64,000 bases of DNA from an uncultured Acetatifactor sp. (GCA_910589035.1 CAJUSI010000006.1:23308-87307); one strand, 5' to 3'. Numbered from the stretch's first letter, positions 25,911 to 34,744 are shown. Notes: generated from the sequence alone by a model not told the origin. Translations and numbers: made by a program.

Positions 25911-27410
25911 TTAAAACATCATTCGTTCCATGTACTCTTCCGCAAACACGGGATCCGTGGACAATTCCAGCACTTTGGCCCGCCCGGCACTGCTCTCGCA
26001 GGAAGCGCGGCTCTCCCTGTTCAGCAGAAGCATTGCCGCACCGCTCAGGGCGCCGTTTCCAATCACGCGGATGCGGGGAACCAGCTCCGCCGGAAGCAGG
26101 CCGATCCGCCCTGCATTTTCCGCATTCAGATAGCTTCCGAAGCCTCCCGCGATCAGCAGCTGCGATACGTCCTCCGGCTCCAGGCCTGCGCGGAAAAGCA
26201 AAGTGCGGATGCCGGCATGGATGGCCCCTTTTGCCAGCTGCACCATGCGGACATCCTTCCGGGTAAGGCTGACAGGAGGCATAATCACCGCAGGCTCTTC
26301 CTCCATATATCCCGTTTCGTCTATCCGGCCGATTTCCAGCAGGCAGGCAACCGCATCCACAATGCCGCTGCCGCAGATTCCCTTCGGCGAACAGCCGTCC
26401 AGCACATGGGCGCTGAGTCTTCCGTCCTCCACCCATACTTTATCCACGGCTCCCGGACTGCCCCCCATTCCCATGGAGATTCCCGCTCCCTCAAAGGCCG
26501 GACCTGCCGCGGTGGAGCAGCAGTAAAGCTCTCCCCCATGCCACAGTGCCATCTCTCCGTTGGTACCCACATCCACCAGCAGCTGCGTGCGGGAAGACCG
26601 GCAGATACCGCCGGCCAGCGCAGCCGTCATCAGATCAGCCCCCACAAACGCGGCGGCACAGGGCGCCAGATACACTTCCGTATCCGGCCGCAGGCCTTTC
26701 AATCCAAGCTCTCCTGCGGACACTGTCTCCCCGAAGAGACGCTTTGCCGCAAAGGGCGCATGGGACAGAGGTTCCGCGGAAGTACCCGTGAGCAGATGAA
26801 GCATCACCGTATTCCCCGTAATCACCGCCCCGTCTATCTGCTCAGTCCCGATTCCCGCTCCGGCCGCAAGCTCGGACAGCATGGCGTCCGCGGCCCGGCA
26901 GACCGCCTGCGCAAGTCCCGCATCCGCGCCCCCCAGGGCGGCTTCAATCCTGGAGATCACATCCGCGCCCCAGCTGCTCTGGGGATTCAGCCGGCTGCTG
27001 CCGGCAAGAAGCTTTCCATTCACATCATACAGGCAGGCAGCCAGGGTGGTAGTACCGATGTCCAATACGAAACCGTATTCCCGAAAAGCGGGATTCAGGG
27101 AAATATCGGGCATATCCCCCAGTACCCTGATCTGACCGGCGCTCTCCCCGGCCAGATGCACCTGACAGTCTCCCGTCACCTCCGTGCAGCAGGCAAGCCG
27201 GACTCCCTCTTCGATCTCTTCTTTGGAGAGAATGCGCCTCTCCGTATCCGACAGCGCGCTTACATCTCCCTGAACCATCACCTTACATTTCCCGCAGCGT
27301 CCATGCCCTCCGCAGGGCATGCCCATAAGCTGCTCCTCTGCGAGCAGCTTTCCCAGCCGCGTTCCCTCCGCGGCCGTATATGCGGTTCCGTTTACCGTGA
27401 CTATCGCCAT
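25911..27410 (-). CDS. Corrinoid activation protein, ferredoxin plus ASKHA ATPase (RACo/RamA-like)
   Basis: 499 residues. The N-terminal 2Fe-2S ferredoxin domain has C33, C39, C42 and C74 (MPCGGHGRCGKCKVMVQG; RLACCTE). From about residue 105 an ASKHA nucleotide-binding domain begins (YGFVLDIGTTTLAACLYDVN), with a second phosphate loop (LLVDVGTNGEMALWHGG) and adenosine motif (LLIAGGFGSYLNAENAGRIG). Proteins of this type use ATP to re-reduce inactive Co(II) corrinoid to Co(I). It is somewhat shorter than typical RACo. Its presence in this gene set marks the neighbours as a corrinoid-dependent methyl transfer system. Confidence 0.92.
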   Translation of the reverse strand: MAIVTVNGTAYTAAEGTRLGKLLAEEQLMGMPCGGHGRCGKCKVMVQGDVSALSDTERRILSKEEIEEGVRLACCTEVTGDCQVHLAGESAGQIRVLGDMPDISLNPAFREYGFVLDIGTTTLAACLYDVNGKLLAGSSRLNPQSSWGADVISRIEAALGGADAGLAQAVCRAADAMLSELAAGAGIGTEQIDGAVITGNTVMLHLLTGTSAEPLSHAPFAAKRLFGETVSAGELGLKGLRPDTEVYLAPCAAAFVGADLMTAALAGGICRSSRTQLLVDVGTNGEMALWHGGELYCCSTAAGPAFEGAGISMGMGGSPGAVDKVWVEDGRLSAHVLDGCSPKGICGSGIVDAVACLLEIGRIDETGYMEEEPAVIMPPVSLTRKDVRMVQLAKGAIHAGIRTLLFRAGLEPEDVSQLLIAGGFGSYLNAENAGRIGLLPAELVPRIRVIGNGALSGAAMLLLNRESRASCESSAGRAKVLELSTDPVFAEEYMERMMF

Positions 27411-27509
27411 TTCAACACTCCATTCTTCCGGACAATCCTCGTCCTGTGCCGTTCAGACCGGCAGGGCTGCGGGTCTGCAGGCACAGGCTCTGCCGATTGC
27501 CTGCCCTCT

Positions 27510-28079
27510 TTACCCGCGGGAATAAAACGCCGCTCCGAAATAGGTAACCGTGTTCTGTCCGTTAATATATTTCATTCCGCACGCGGCGGCCAACTTCGAT
27601 ACATTGATTCCGTAAGTCTCCAGCGAAGAGATGGCCTCCTTGGGATGACGGCAGGGAAGCCCGTCCACCCTGGCGCATACCGGACAGAGGCGGCAGCCCC
27701 CCGCACCCAGATGCAATACCCTCGTAAAGCCGTCCTCCTCAAAAAGGCTTCTCAGTCTCTGCGAAAGCCTGTTATGCTTCTCCGCCGCTGCCGCCATGCC
27801 CTCGATATCGTAGCTGTCCTCCAGAAGTCCTATGGTCTGGTACACCAGGGCATACCTGTATGTGCGGATCTCCTCCATCAGTTCTTCGATATCCCCCGCA
27901 TCCGGCGGGCACATCCAGCACCTGCCGTAGTTTCCGCAGGCATTGGACTCGCACAGGCTGCGAAATCCCGCGTCCAGTTCGATGCCGGAGACGGGGAGGA
28001 CCTCCGCCCTGTCCGCCCCCTCCGTAACCGCCTGTTCCGTCAATCTCCGGGACAATTCCTCATCCGACATTCTTTTCAC
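27510..28079 (-). CDS. DUF2284 cysteine-rich protein
   Basis: 189 residues. Two Cys clusters: C43, C48, C54, C57 (CESNACGNYGRCWMCPPDAG) and C129, C132, C135, C143 (GGCRLCPVCARVDGLPCRHP). This matches the DUF2284 putative metal-binding family, suggesting iron-sulfur clusters. Such proteins recur beside corrinoid methyltransferases, where an electron-transfer role is plausible but, to my knowledge, unproven. It lies between a UroD-like gene and the activator gene. Confidence 0.85.
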   Translation of the reverse strand: MKRMSDEELSRRLTEQAVTEGADRAEVLPVSGIELDAGFRSLCESNACGNYGRCWMCPPDAGDIEELMEEIRTYRYALVYQTIGLLEDSYDIEGMAAAAEKHNRLSQRLRSLFEEDGFTRVLHLGAGGCRLCPVCARVDGLPCRHPKEAISSLETYGINVSKLAAACGMKYINGQNTVTYFGAAFYSRG

Positions 28080-28253
28080 AAGTCCTCTCCTTTATCCCCG
28101 GGGGCATATTCCCCTGCCGTTTTTATTTTCAATGCGGAAGCTTCCATCCGTTCTCCTTTTTCCCCGGCGCAATGGAATCCAGGCGCCCAGCCGCGTTCAT
28201 CCCTGTGTTCCCGGCGCCCCGGCATGAATTTCCGGACGCCCAGCGTCCGCCGG

Positions 28254-29372
28254 TCACTTCAGCTTCTTGATCTCTTCCGCGTAATACTGCACCAGCTCAA
28301 ATTTCGACCCCGGCATAATCCTGTGGTCGGGACAGGGAATAAATCCCCCAAGGGCAGCAAGGCGCTTCATCCTCTCGATTTCCGCATCCACCGCCGCCTT
28401 ATCCTTGCGGAAGGCCGTCTTATCCATGCCGCCCACTCCCAGCATCCCTCTTCCGAATTTCCTGCGGGCCGGCTCAAACTGGTCTCCCCACACTCCCACT
28501 TCGATGGGGAACATGGTATTCACGCCGTTTTCAAACCAGGTGGGCAGCAGCTTCTCCGTCACGCCGTCGCAGTCCAGGGAAATGATATCGATCCCGTACT
28601 CATGACAGAGATCATTCCTCTTCTTATAATGCTTTGCACAGACCTCCTCAAAAAGCTCCGGGGAGATCAGGGGACCGTTCTTAAAGCAGATGTCCTCCCA
28701 GTAGTGGGCAAAATCAAATTTTGCCCCCGTCTCCAGCACGGCTTTGACGCACTGGTACTGCATTTCCGCATAGGCATCCACAATATCCGCAAAAAGCTCC
28801 TCATCCTCGTCGTAGATCAGATAGCTCATGCCGATGACCGAAGCCATATTCCGGATATCCCCCAAAACACTGCCCAGATGCAGGCCCACCGGGATGTCCG
28901 AAGGCCTGGTCTCATTAAAATGCCTGTAATACTCCAGATCCACCCGTTCCGGCGCATACTGCATCTTCGGCCGGTACAGCGTCTCAAAGGCCTCTCTGTC
29001 CTTCAGAATATAGTCATCCTCCGAGGGAATGGAGACGACGCCCGGCTTGATCCTTTCAATCAGCCCCACCTCGTTCTGCACACGCCTGGAGCCGTCGGGA
29101 AGAACCTCCAGCTCCCTGTATTCAAAACGGGGCCGCAGGCCGTTATCCGTTCCTCTCACCTGGTTCCAGTTGAAATCCCATCCGATCAGGCGGTCCAGCT
29201 CCCTGTCCGCTTCGCTGCCGTCACGATTCCCCTGTTCGGCAAGCTCCTTCGGAATCTTTCCCTGCTGTGCCCATTCCTCCAGAAGGCTGCTCCAGTACCC
29301 GAAATGGACTGCCGGGAATCGGTCAACGGGCCGGAAATGCAGAATATTCATGGCGCGCTCTCTGTTTGTCAT
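28254..29372 (-). CDS. UroD-superfamily protein, divergent methyltransferase candidate
   Basis: 372 residues. The opening MTNRERAMNILHFRPVDRFP is typical of the MtaA/UroD-like family in corrinoid gene sets. The C-terminal part has IISLDCDGVTEKLLPTWFEN and GGFIPCPDHRIMPGSKFELV. The HxCG motif of the two related neighbours is replaced by SLDCDG, so metal ligands or substrate differ. It starts 12 bases after the stop of the related gene upstream. Probably the substrate-specific methyltransferase of the set; this is inference. Confidence 0.85.
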   Translation of the reverse strand: MTNRERAMNILHFRPVDRFPAVHFGYWSSLLEEWAQQGKIPKELAEQGNRDGSEADRELDRLIGWDFNWNQVRGTDNGLRPRFEYRELEVLPDGSRRVQNEVGLIERIKPGVVSIPSEDDYILKDREAFETLYRPKMQYAPERVDLEYYRHFNETRPSDIPVGLHLGSVLGDIRNMASVIGMSYLIYDEDEELFADIVDAYAEMQYQCVKAVLETGAKFDFAHYWEDICFKNGPLISPELFEEVCAKHYKKRNDLCHEYGIDIISLDCDGVTEKLLPTWFENGVNTMFPIEVGVWGDQFEPARRKFGRGMLGVGGMDKTAFRKDKAAVDAEIERMKRLAALGGFIPCPDHRIMPGSKFELVQYYAEEIKKLK

Positions 29373-29384
29373 ATCTTCCCCCTT

Positions 29385-30416
29385 TTATTTCTTTCCTTTA
29401 TAATATTCGCTGACAGCGGCATAGAAGGCATTGATATTCTCCCATTTGGAAAGGGGCGGAATATCGCATCCGGAGGAGATGACAAAATTCGGATACTCCC
29501 CGCATCTGCCCAGCAGCTCCATGGTGGCGCTGCGGATGGATTCAGGCGTTCCGTTGCAGAACTCCCCTGCGGGATCCACATTTCCCATGACAACGGTGTG
29601 CTCCGGAACCTTCTCCAGGATTTTTTTCATATCCACGGCGTTGCCGAAATGATAGGCGGCCGATCCCGTCTCCAGGATGGAGTCCATCATCTGGACGGTA
29701 TTGTTCCCGCAGTTGTGATAGATCACGAGGAATGTATCGTCCTGCACCGCATCCACAATCTTCTTTACATAGGGTGTGGAGAATTCCTCCGCCAGGGCCG
29801 GGGAGAGAAGTCCCGTCACAGGCTCCGCCAGAACCACGCCGTTGGCTCCCGCCTCCTTGAAGGCTCTGCAATACTCTATAATAAAAGCCGCAGATTTCTC
29901 CAGCACCTTCTCCACCATCTCCGGCTCGTCATAGCAGTCCATCATGATCTCCGCTACGTCCAGCAGCCTGGCGGCAAGGGAGAAGGGGCCGATGGCGCCG
30001 GCGAAGACCGGCCGGTCGGTGATGAGCTTCACCGCCTTCTCTATGGTTTCCACATACAGGCCGCTTCTGGCGCTCCCCACCTTCGGAACCTCCAGGGCAT
30101 CCGCCTCTTCCTCGTCATGGACAATCCTGCCCACCACCGTGGGAACCTCCTTGTCCGTAACCCGGATCCGTGATCCGAAGCATTCTGCCTCCACGGATAA
30201 ATCCATCAGGCTCACCGCCGCTGCGCTGTCCGTCTGCTCCGCAATCAGCTGCATTCCCTTTGCCTGCCGGTCACTGTCGGAGATCAGCTCTTTCACGCTG
30301 ATTCCCAGAAGCTGTACCGCGGGAAAGGAAAGAACCGGCAATGCCTTTTTCACCGGAGACAGACGAAGCTCCTCCAGCCATTTTTTCATATTTCTCTCCA
30401 TGGTCTCTGATAACAC
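29385..30416 (-). CDS. UroD-superfamily methyltransferase (MtaA-like)
   Basis: 343 residues. Family opening KKWLEELRLSPVKKALPVLS. Active-site region VIYHNCGNNTVQMMDSILET carries the HxCG zinc motif; then VMGNVDPAGEFCNGTPESI and FVISSGCDIPPLSKWENINA. The match to MtaA-type methylcobamide:CoM or :folate methyltransferases is good at family level. It follows the corrinoid-protein gene by about 200 bases and precedes a second UroD-like gene by 12, so three homologues with distinct active sites lie in one operon. Confidence 0.87.
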   Translation of the reverse strand: MLSETMERNMKKWLEELRLSPVKKALPVLSFPAVQLLGISVKELISDSDRQAKGMQLIAEQTDSAAAVSLMDLSVEAECFGSRIRVTDKEVPTVVGRIVHDEEEADALEVPKVGSARSGLYVETIEKAVKLITDRPVFAGAIGPFSLAARLLDVAEIMMDCYDEPEMVEKVLEKSAAFIIEYCRAFKEAGANGVVLAEPVTGLLSPALAEEFSTPYVKKIVDAVQDDTFLVIYHNCGNNTVQMMDSILETGSAAYHFGNAVDMKKILEKVPEHTVVMGNVDPAGEFCNGTPESIRSATMELLGRCGEYPNFVISSGCDIPPLSKWENINAFYAAVSEYYKGKK

Positions 30417-30615
30417 TCCCTTCTTTTTGCCTCTACGTACGGGCTATCGCTGCCGGACGCATGCCCCGGACATGCCAGGACGCAGGTTTCGTCTTTTCGC
30501 ACAGGATTTTTCTCATACATCCCGCCCGGACGTCAGGCGCCGATTACCCCTGAATGAATACGCCGAAATACCTAAATTCAGATACCTTTTACGCAGGAAC
30601 GAATGTGATGTCATG

Positions 30616-31254
30616 CTAACAGGCGGCGCACAGTGCCACCGCAGCCTCCGCGGCGCTGGCCGCGTCTGGGGTGTACTTGTCCGCGCCGATCTTCTTGCAG
30701 AAATCATCCGTCACCGGCGCGCCGCCGATCATGATCTTCACTTTATCGCGGATACCCGCTTCCTCAGCCTTCTTCACCACCTCTTCCATGACTCCCATGG
30801 TGGTGGTCAGCAGAGCGGAACAGCATATCACCTGGCAGTTCTGTTCGATTGCCGTATTGATATAGGTCTCCGGCTCCACATCCGTTCCCAGATCGATCAC
30901 CTCCAGGCCCTTTCCTTCCATCATCATCTTCACCAGGTTCTTGCCGATATCATGCAGATCCCCCTTCACGGTGCCGATGCACACCTTGCCCGTGGCCTTG
31001 ATGCCCGCTTCCTCGATGAGGGGCTTTAACACCTGGGCGCCCATGTTCATGGCCCTGGCCGCCACCAGCACCTCGGGCACATACACCTCATTATTCTTGA
31101 ACTTTTCGCCGATGACGCTCATTCCGCCCAACAGGCCCTCGTTTAAAATCTGATCCACGGGAATGCCCTGGTCCACCGCCTGCTGCACCAGCTCCTTTAC
31201 TACCTTTGCCTTTCCTTTCTGAAGATTTTCTGAGATTTCCGCAAGAATACTCAT
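30616..31254 (-). CDS. Corrinoid protein (MtaC/MtbC-like), internal start within the fusion
   Basis: 212 residues, the usual length of free methyltransferase corrinoid proteins. Residues 1-85 form the helical cap domain (LQKGKAKVVKELVQQAVDQG). Residues about 88-212 form the B12-binding Rossmann fold with D99-x-H101-x-x-G104 (KGDLHDIGKNLV), whose His is the lower cobalt ligand, and the later GGAPVTDDFCKKIGADKY. AAAGGAGG lies 10 bases before the ATG. It carries the methyl group between the UroD-like methyltransferases and is kept active by the ferredoxin-ASKHA protein. Confidence 0.85.
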   Translation of the reverse strand: MSILAEISENLQKGKAKVVKELVQQAVDQGIPVDQILNEGLLGGMSVIGEKFKNNEVYVPEVLVAARAMNMGAQVLKPLIEEAGIKATGKVCIGTVKGDLHDIGKNLVKMMMEGKGLEVIDLGTDVEPETYINTAIEQNCQVICCSALLTTTMGVMEEVVKKAEEAGIRDKVKIMIGGAPVTDDFCKKIGADKYTPDAASAAEAAVALCAAC

Positions 31255-32193
31255 CTGTCTCTCTCCTCCTTTATATTCGTTATTTCTGAACTTTTTCTGG
31301 GTTTGTATCCGATATTGATTGGGTGTCATGGAAAACTGTGATTTAAACAGCCGGTAGAAGGAAGGCACATCCTTCAGACCGCAGCTGTATACGATCTGCT
31401 CGTTGGTCATCTCCGTCTCCTTCAGCAGACTGCAGGCCCTCGTCAGACGCACGCTGCGCAGATACTCATGAAAATATCCTCCGGTATCCCTGTAAAAGAG
31501 CTTGCTGAGATAGGATTTGCTCAGGAAGAGAGACTCCGCAATCTCCTCCAGCGTCAAATCCCTGTCCGAGTAACGCTCTCTCACCGTGCGCATGACATAG
31601 GAGACGATCCTCCTGTCCTTTGGCCGCAGAGCGCTGGCAGTGCGGGATTCCTCCGCATACCGCCCCAGCGTAATCAGCAGGACGGTCAAATGCGCCCTCA
31701 CCGCCTCCATCCATTCCGGGGACTTTTCGGCGGCCTCCTGTTCCAGCATCTGCCAGAGCCTTTCCACCGTCTCCAGGGAACGGTTTCTGGCCGGCACCAG
31801 GGCCGCCAGGATATCTTCATCGAAAACGCCGTAACAATAGCGGGGACTGTCAGGATCCGCAGGTTCCCCCGTAAACCAATCCCCCACGTCAAAAATCAAA
31901 TTGCGCACGGTAAAGGGTTCCTCTTCCTTCTTCCTGAAGCGTCCATGGGGTACATTGGCGTTGATGATATAGACATCGCCCCTCTTACATTCGAAGACCT
32001 TATTCCAGACGCAGACCATACCGCATCCTTCCGCCACAATGCTGATTTCCACAAAGTCATGAAAATGCAGATGGGACAGGGCAAAATCCGGCTGAAACAC
32101 TTTATCGCACGGAACGGTATTCTGATAGATGGGATTCTCCTTCAGCCATTCATCTTTATATTGTTTCGTGGGCTGTCCGTCGGGATAAATCAA
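30616..32193 (-). CDS. AraC-family regulator fused in frame to a corrinoid (B12-binding) protein
   Basis: 525 residues. Residues about 20-110 are a cupin-like sensor domain (LSHLHFHDFVEISIVAEGCG). Residues about 195-295 are two AraC helix-turn-helix motifs (LTLEEIAESLFLSKSYLSKL; MTNEQIVYSCGLKDVPSFYR). There is no stop after the normal AraC end: the linker NNEYKGGERQ leads straight into a complete methyltransferase corrinoid protein. The linker DNA holds AAAGGAGG followed by ATG at 31254, a full translation start. So the second protein may be made alone, as a fusion, or both. It is first in the corrinoid methyltransferase gene set. Confidence 0.85.
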   Translation of the reverse strand: MIYPDGQPTKQYKDEWLKENPIYQNTVPCDKVFQPDFALSHLHFHDFVEISIVAEGCGMVCVWNKVFECKRGDVYIINANVPHGRFRKKEEEPFTVRNLIFDVGDWFTGEPADPDSPRYCYGVFDEDILAALVPARNRSLETVERLWQMLEQEAAEKSPEWMEAVRAHLTVLLITLGRYAEESRTASALRPKDRRIVSYVMRTVRERYSDRDLTLEEIAESLFLSKSYLSKLFYRDTGGYFHEYLRSVRLTRACSLLKETEMTNEQIVYSCGLKDVPSFYRLFKSQFSMTPNQYRIQTQKKFRNNEYKGGERQMSILAEISENLQKGKAKVVKELVQQAVDQGIPVDQILNEGLLGGMSVIGEKFKNNEVYVPEVLVAARAMNMGAQVLKPLIEEAGIKATGKVCIGTVKGDLHDIGKNLVKMMMEGKGLEVIDLGTDVEPETYINTAIEQNCQVICCSALLTTTMGVMEEVVKKAEEAGIRDKVKIMIGGAPVTDDFCKKIGADKYTPDAASAAEAAVALCAAC

Positions 32194-32409
32194 CTTAATC
32201 TCCTCTCGCTGCCGTTATGCACTTTTGTTCCAGAACGCCAAATGATAGCATTTTCAGTGTACCATACTATGAAAAGAAATACAATATGGTAATATTGCCA
32301 TTTGCCCGTATTTCTGGAAACAGAACTACATAATCCCTGGTTCTCCCGCTATGTACCTGCGGTTTGGCGCACAGCTCTCCTGCTCCTTTTCACTGCACAC
32401 TTCCCCGCC

Positions 32410-33297
32410 CTATTCCGCCTTTACGCCCAGATCAATAAAATAACTGCCCTCATTGTTCCCATTGTTATCCTGTACATGATAATAGAGCGAATAAGGCCCT
32501 GCGGAACCCATGCGGGACTCCAATTCAGGATCCGCCTCCAGGAAACGGTCGCTGCTCTCTATCACCCATCCGATTTCGCTTGTGACGGATTCCCCCGGCT
32601 CCAGCACCCAATGATGTTTTTCGCTCTCCGTCCCCTTCTCCCAGTCCGTATCGTAATAACAGGCGTCGGCTGTTATGCCGATGGTAACCAGGGAAGCTCC
32701 GATGAATGAGATTACATTGGAAGTGCGGTAAATCTCCTGGGTTTTGTCCGTCGTGTTGGTAAATGTGATGGTAAGAAACAGAAATTTAAATCCTTCCGGA
32801 AGGTTTCCCTGATTATCCGCATCCGCTCCCGACGTAAAGATACTCAGCCTCTTCCGGTCCCTGTCTCCCAGGCTTCCCGTGTACTCCACATTTCCGATTT
32901 GATAGGAAATACCGTGTACGGTTGCCGTCTGGGTAACCGGCAGGATATTTTCCTCCTTCGTATAGAGATCGTCCATATAATATACCTCTGGTTCGCTTCC
33001 TTTCTGTGCCTGGCCGGAAGAGTCTTTTCCGCCTTTTCCCGATGTATCGGGATCCGCGGCGGTATCGCCGGAAGCTGCCCCATTCCCGGTACCGTTTTCT
33101 CCTGTGTTCTGCCCCTGCGCCCCGCCGTCGCCGCCCTGGGGCTGATCCTGCGCCGTCACGCCGTCCCCGGAGCTCTGATTCTGCACCAACCCGCCGTCCG
33201 CTTGGGGCGGAACCTGCCCCGCGCAGCCGGACAGCGCTGCTATCAATAAAGCTGTGGAAACTGCACTGGAAAGCATCTTTACAAATTTTTTTCTCAT
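32410..33297 (-). CDS. Lipoprotein with DUF4352/DUF5067-like C-terminal domain
   Basis: 295 residues from the ATG at 33297 with GAGGAGG upstream. The signal peptide ends in a lipobox (ALSGC, lipidated Cys near residue 24). Residues 25-105 are a Gln/Gly/Asp-rich disordered linker. Residues about 120-295 form an immunoglobulin-like domain (FKFLFLTITFTNTTDKTQEI; HHWVLEPGESVTSEIGWVIE) of the type found in small Firmicutes lipoproteins. It is anchored on the outer face of the membrane. Function unknown. It is separated from the gene upstream by a terminator and stands alone. Confidence 0.82.
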   Translation of the reverse strand: MRKKFVKMLSSAVSTALLIAALSGCAGQVPPQADGGLVQNQSSGDGVTAQDQPQGGDGGAQGQNTGENGTGNGAASGDTAADPDTSGKGGKDSSGQAQKGSEPEVYYMDDLYTKEENILPVTQTATVHGISYQIGNVEYTGSLGDRDRKRLSIFTSGADADNQGNLPEGFKFLFLTITFTNTTDKTQEIYRTSNVISFIGASLVTIGITADACYYDTDWEKGTESEKHHWVLEPGESVTSEIGWVIESSDRFLEADPELESRMGSAGPYSLYYHVQDNNGNNEGSYFIDLGVKAE

Positions 33298-33467
33298 GGT
33301 ATAGAACCTCCTCTTTTTTCTTATCATATCCTCCCAAAATCTCTTCACTGCATTTTTCGGACTTTCTGAGATACCAGTTTTGCTGGCGGAAAACGGAATC
33401 AGATGCCGGGAGGCTGTTTCTTGCTGTATCATAAGCCCCTGCTTCATAAGAAATCCCCCAGAAAATG

Positions 33468-33507
33468 CAAAAAAATTGCAAAGACCGTCTCCATGGACTG
33501 TCTTTGC
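33468..33507 (-). terminator. Intrinsic terminator on the minus strand
   Basis: GCAAAGAC (33478-33485) pairs with GTCTTTGC (33500-33507), with further inner pairing around CCATGG. On the minus strand it is followed by AATTTTTTTGC. It insulates the lipoprotein gene from transcription entering from the right. Confidence 0.7.
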
Positions 33508-33567
33508 ATTTTCCTCCTCTAATTCAACACACTTGAAATTAAACTATAAACGATTTCAAAAAGACTA

Positions 33568-33750
33568 TTGAGAAAAACCCTTTTAAGCGGTTTCTGGAAG
33601 GCAGACCGCCTTATCCCTGTGGTCACCCTTGTAATATATTTTGGATCAGACAGCTGGGACGCACCACTCTCCCTGAAGGAAATGTATTCCATTACTGACA
33701 GCACTGGCAGACACAATAAAGCGGATTGCAGAAAAATTTCATTTATCTGA
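33568..33750 (+). pseudogene. Fragment of an Rpn/PD-(D/E)XK nuclease-family transposase gene
   Basis: About 60 residues. The core ADRLIPVVTLVIYFGSDSWD followed by APLSLKEMYSI matches the conserved middle of Rpn-family recombination-promoting nucleases (usual pattern LPVVTLVIYFG, then WDGPxSLHEM). The nuclease catalytic region upstream and the C-terminus are absent, so it is a decayed mobile-element gene. Confidence 0.6.
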
Positions 33751-33796
33751 GAGTGAATCCAGGGAAGCAGTATTGGTAGAAAGGCAGGGGGCGTGT

Positions 33797-34681
33797 TTAG
33801 GTCCAAGGCAAAGCCGCAAACCGGATCCTGTACCCGCAGAGTTCTCCCGCCGCGGCGTCATAGTATAAAACCAGGTCCCCCTGCCCCATAACGCATACAA
33901 GTACCGCTTCTCCTTCGTCCGCGCACACCTGCCATTCCCCCCGAACGCAGCAGTCCCATAGCGGCACCCTTTCCCCAATCTCCTGTACCGGCTCCTCTTC
34001 TTTCGTCGGCGCCGTCCCTTCTTCCATCGACTCCTCTTCCTTTCCCGTCCCCTTTTCCTGCAGAAGGGAGAGGTACAGCTCCCTTACACCGTTTCGGTAT
34101 TCCCCGCAGTTTTCATAGATTCCGTCGATTTCTTCCACATAGAAACGCAGGCTGTCAGTCTCCGTGGTGCAAAGCTCCTGAAGGGCTGCCGCAGCCTCCA
34201 GCACCTCCCCCTCCGAAGGCTCCCTGCTGCTTTTACAGCAGATCAGGAAGGGAATCAGCTCCTGGTTCATGGCGGCGGACAGGAAGCAAGGCTCTCCCCC
34301 CTTTTCCGCCCGGGTCTGAAGCAGGAAGAACTCTTCTCCTTTCGCTGCCGCAAGATTATCCCAATAGTGCTCCTCCTCTTCCAGGCCTGCCAGCCCGAAG
34401 GCCTTCCCATAAAGCTCCGGCCCCTGGAAAGATCGGAAATAATCCACATGGACTTCCCTTGTCTCCTCCGATATGCTCTCCGCTTCCTCCCCCATGGGAT
34501 ACCGAAATCTGTCCATGAAAAGCGCCGGCGCAGTCAACAGCTCCTCCGCCGGCGCCTCCTCTTCATATACTGTTTTCTCCGCATCAAAAATACCGACATA
34601 TACAACCGGCAGCAACAGCACCCCTGCCGCCAGAATCACCGCTGCAAGCGCCGCCGTCACAATCATCCATCTTTTTTTCAT
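33797..34681 (-). CDS. Hypothetical membrane-anchored protein
   Basis: 294 residues from the ATG at 34681 (MKKRWMIVTAALAAVILAAG); the frame extends upstream only to a TTG. One N-terminal transmembrane helix (about 5-30) and an acidic extracellular part with many Glu residues. A Glu-rich linker lies near 215-240, and the C-terminus has an unassigned beta-rich stretch (GEAVLVCVMGQGDLVLYYDA). No family recognised. It lies between a two-component system and a lipoprotein gene, all on the same strand but with gaps. Confidence 0.7.
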   Translation of the reverse strand: MKKRWMIVTAALAAVILAAGVLLLPVVYVGIFDAEKTVYEEEAPAEELLTAPALFMDRFRYPMGEEAESISEETREVHVDYFRSFQGPELYGKAFGLAGLEEEEHYWDNLAAAKGEEFFLLQTRAEKGGEPCFLSAAMNQELIPFLICCKSSREPSEGEVLEAAAALQELCTTETDSLRFYVEEIDGIYENCGEYRNGVRELYLSLLQEKGTGKEEESMEEGTAPTKEEEPVQEIGERVPLWDCCVRGEWQVCADEGEAVLVCVMGQGDLVLYYDAAAGELCGYRIRFAALPWT

Positions 34682-34744
34682 CTTTTTATCTTCTTTCCAT
34701 CTTCCGGTTCCGTTTCCAGCTGATTCTTTCCATATCAATTCACT

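Noticed and set aside
26217..30173. Plus-strand open frame of 1318 codons opposite the corrinoid gene set
   Set aside because: It is antisense to five well-supported genes, has no family signature, no ribosome site, and a composition rich in His/Arg/Pro/Gln, as expected from the reverse of GC-rich coding DNA.
24691..30416. Annotation of the three UroD-like genes as uroporphyrinogen decarboxylase (hemE)
   Set aside because: Context (corrinoid protein, activator, DUF2284) and HxCG-type motifs point to methyltransferases; no haem gene is nearby.
32194..32409. Cobalamin riboswitch upstream of the regulator-corrinoid gene
   Set aside because: I looked for the conserved B12-box and found nothing resembling it; control by the AraC domain is more likely.
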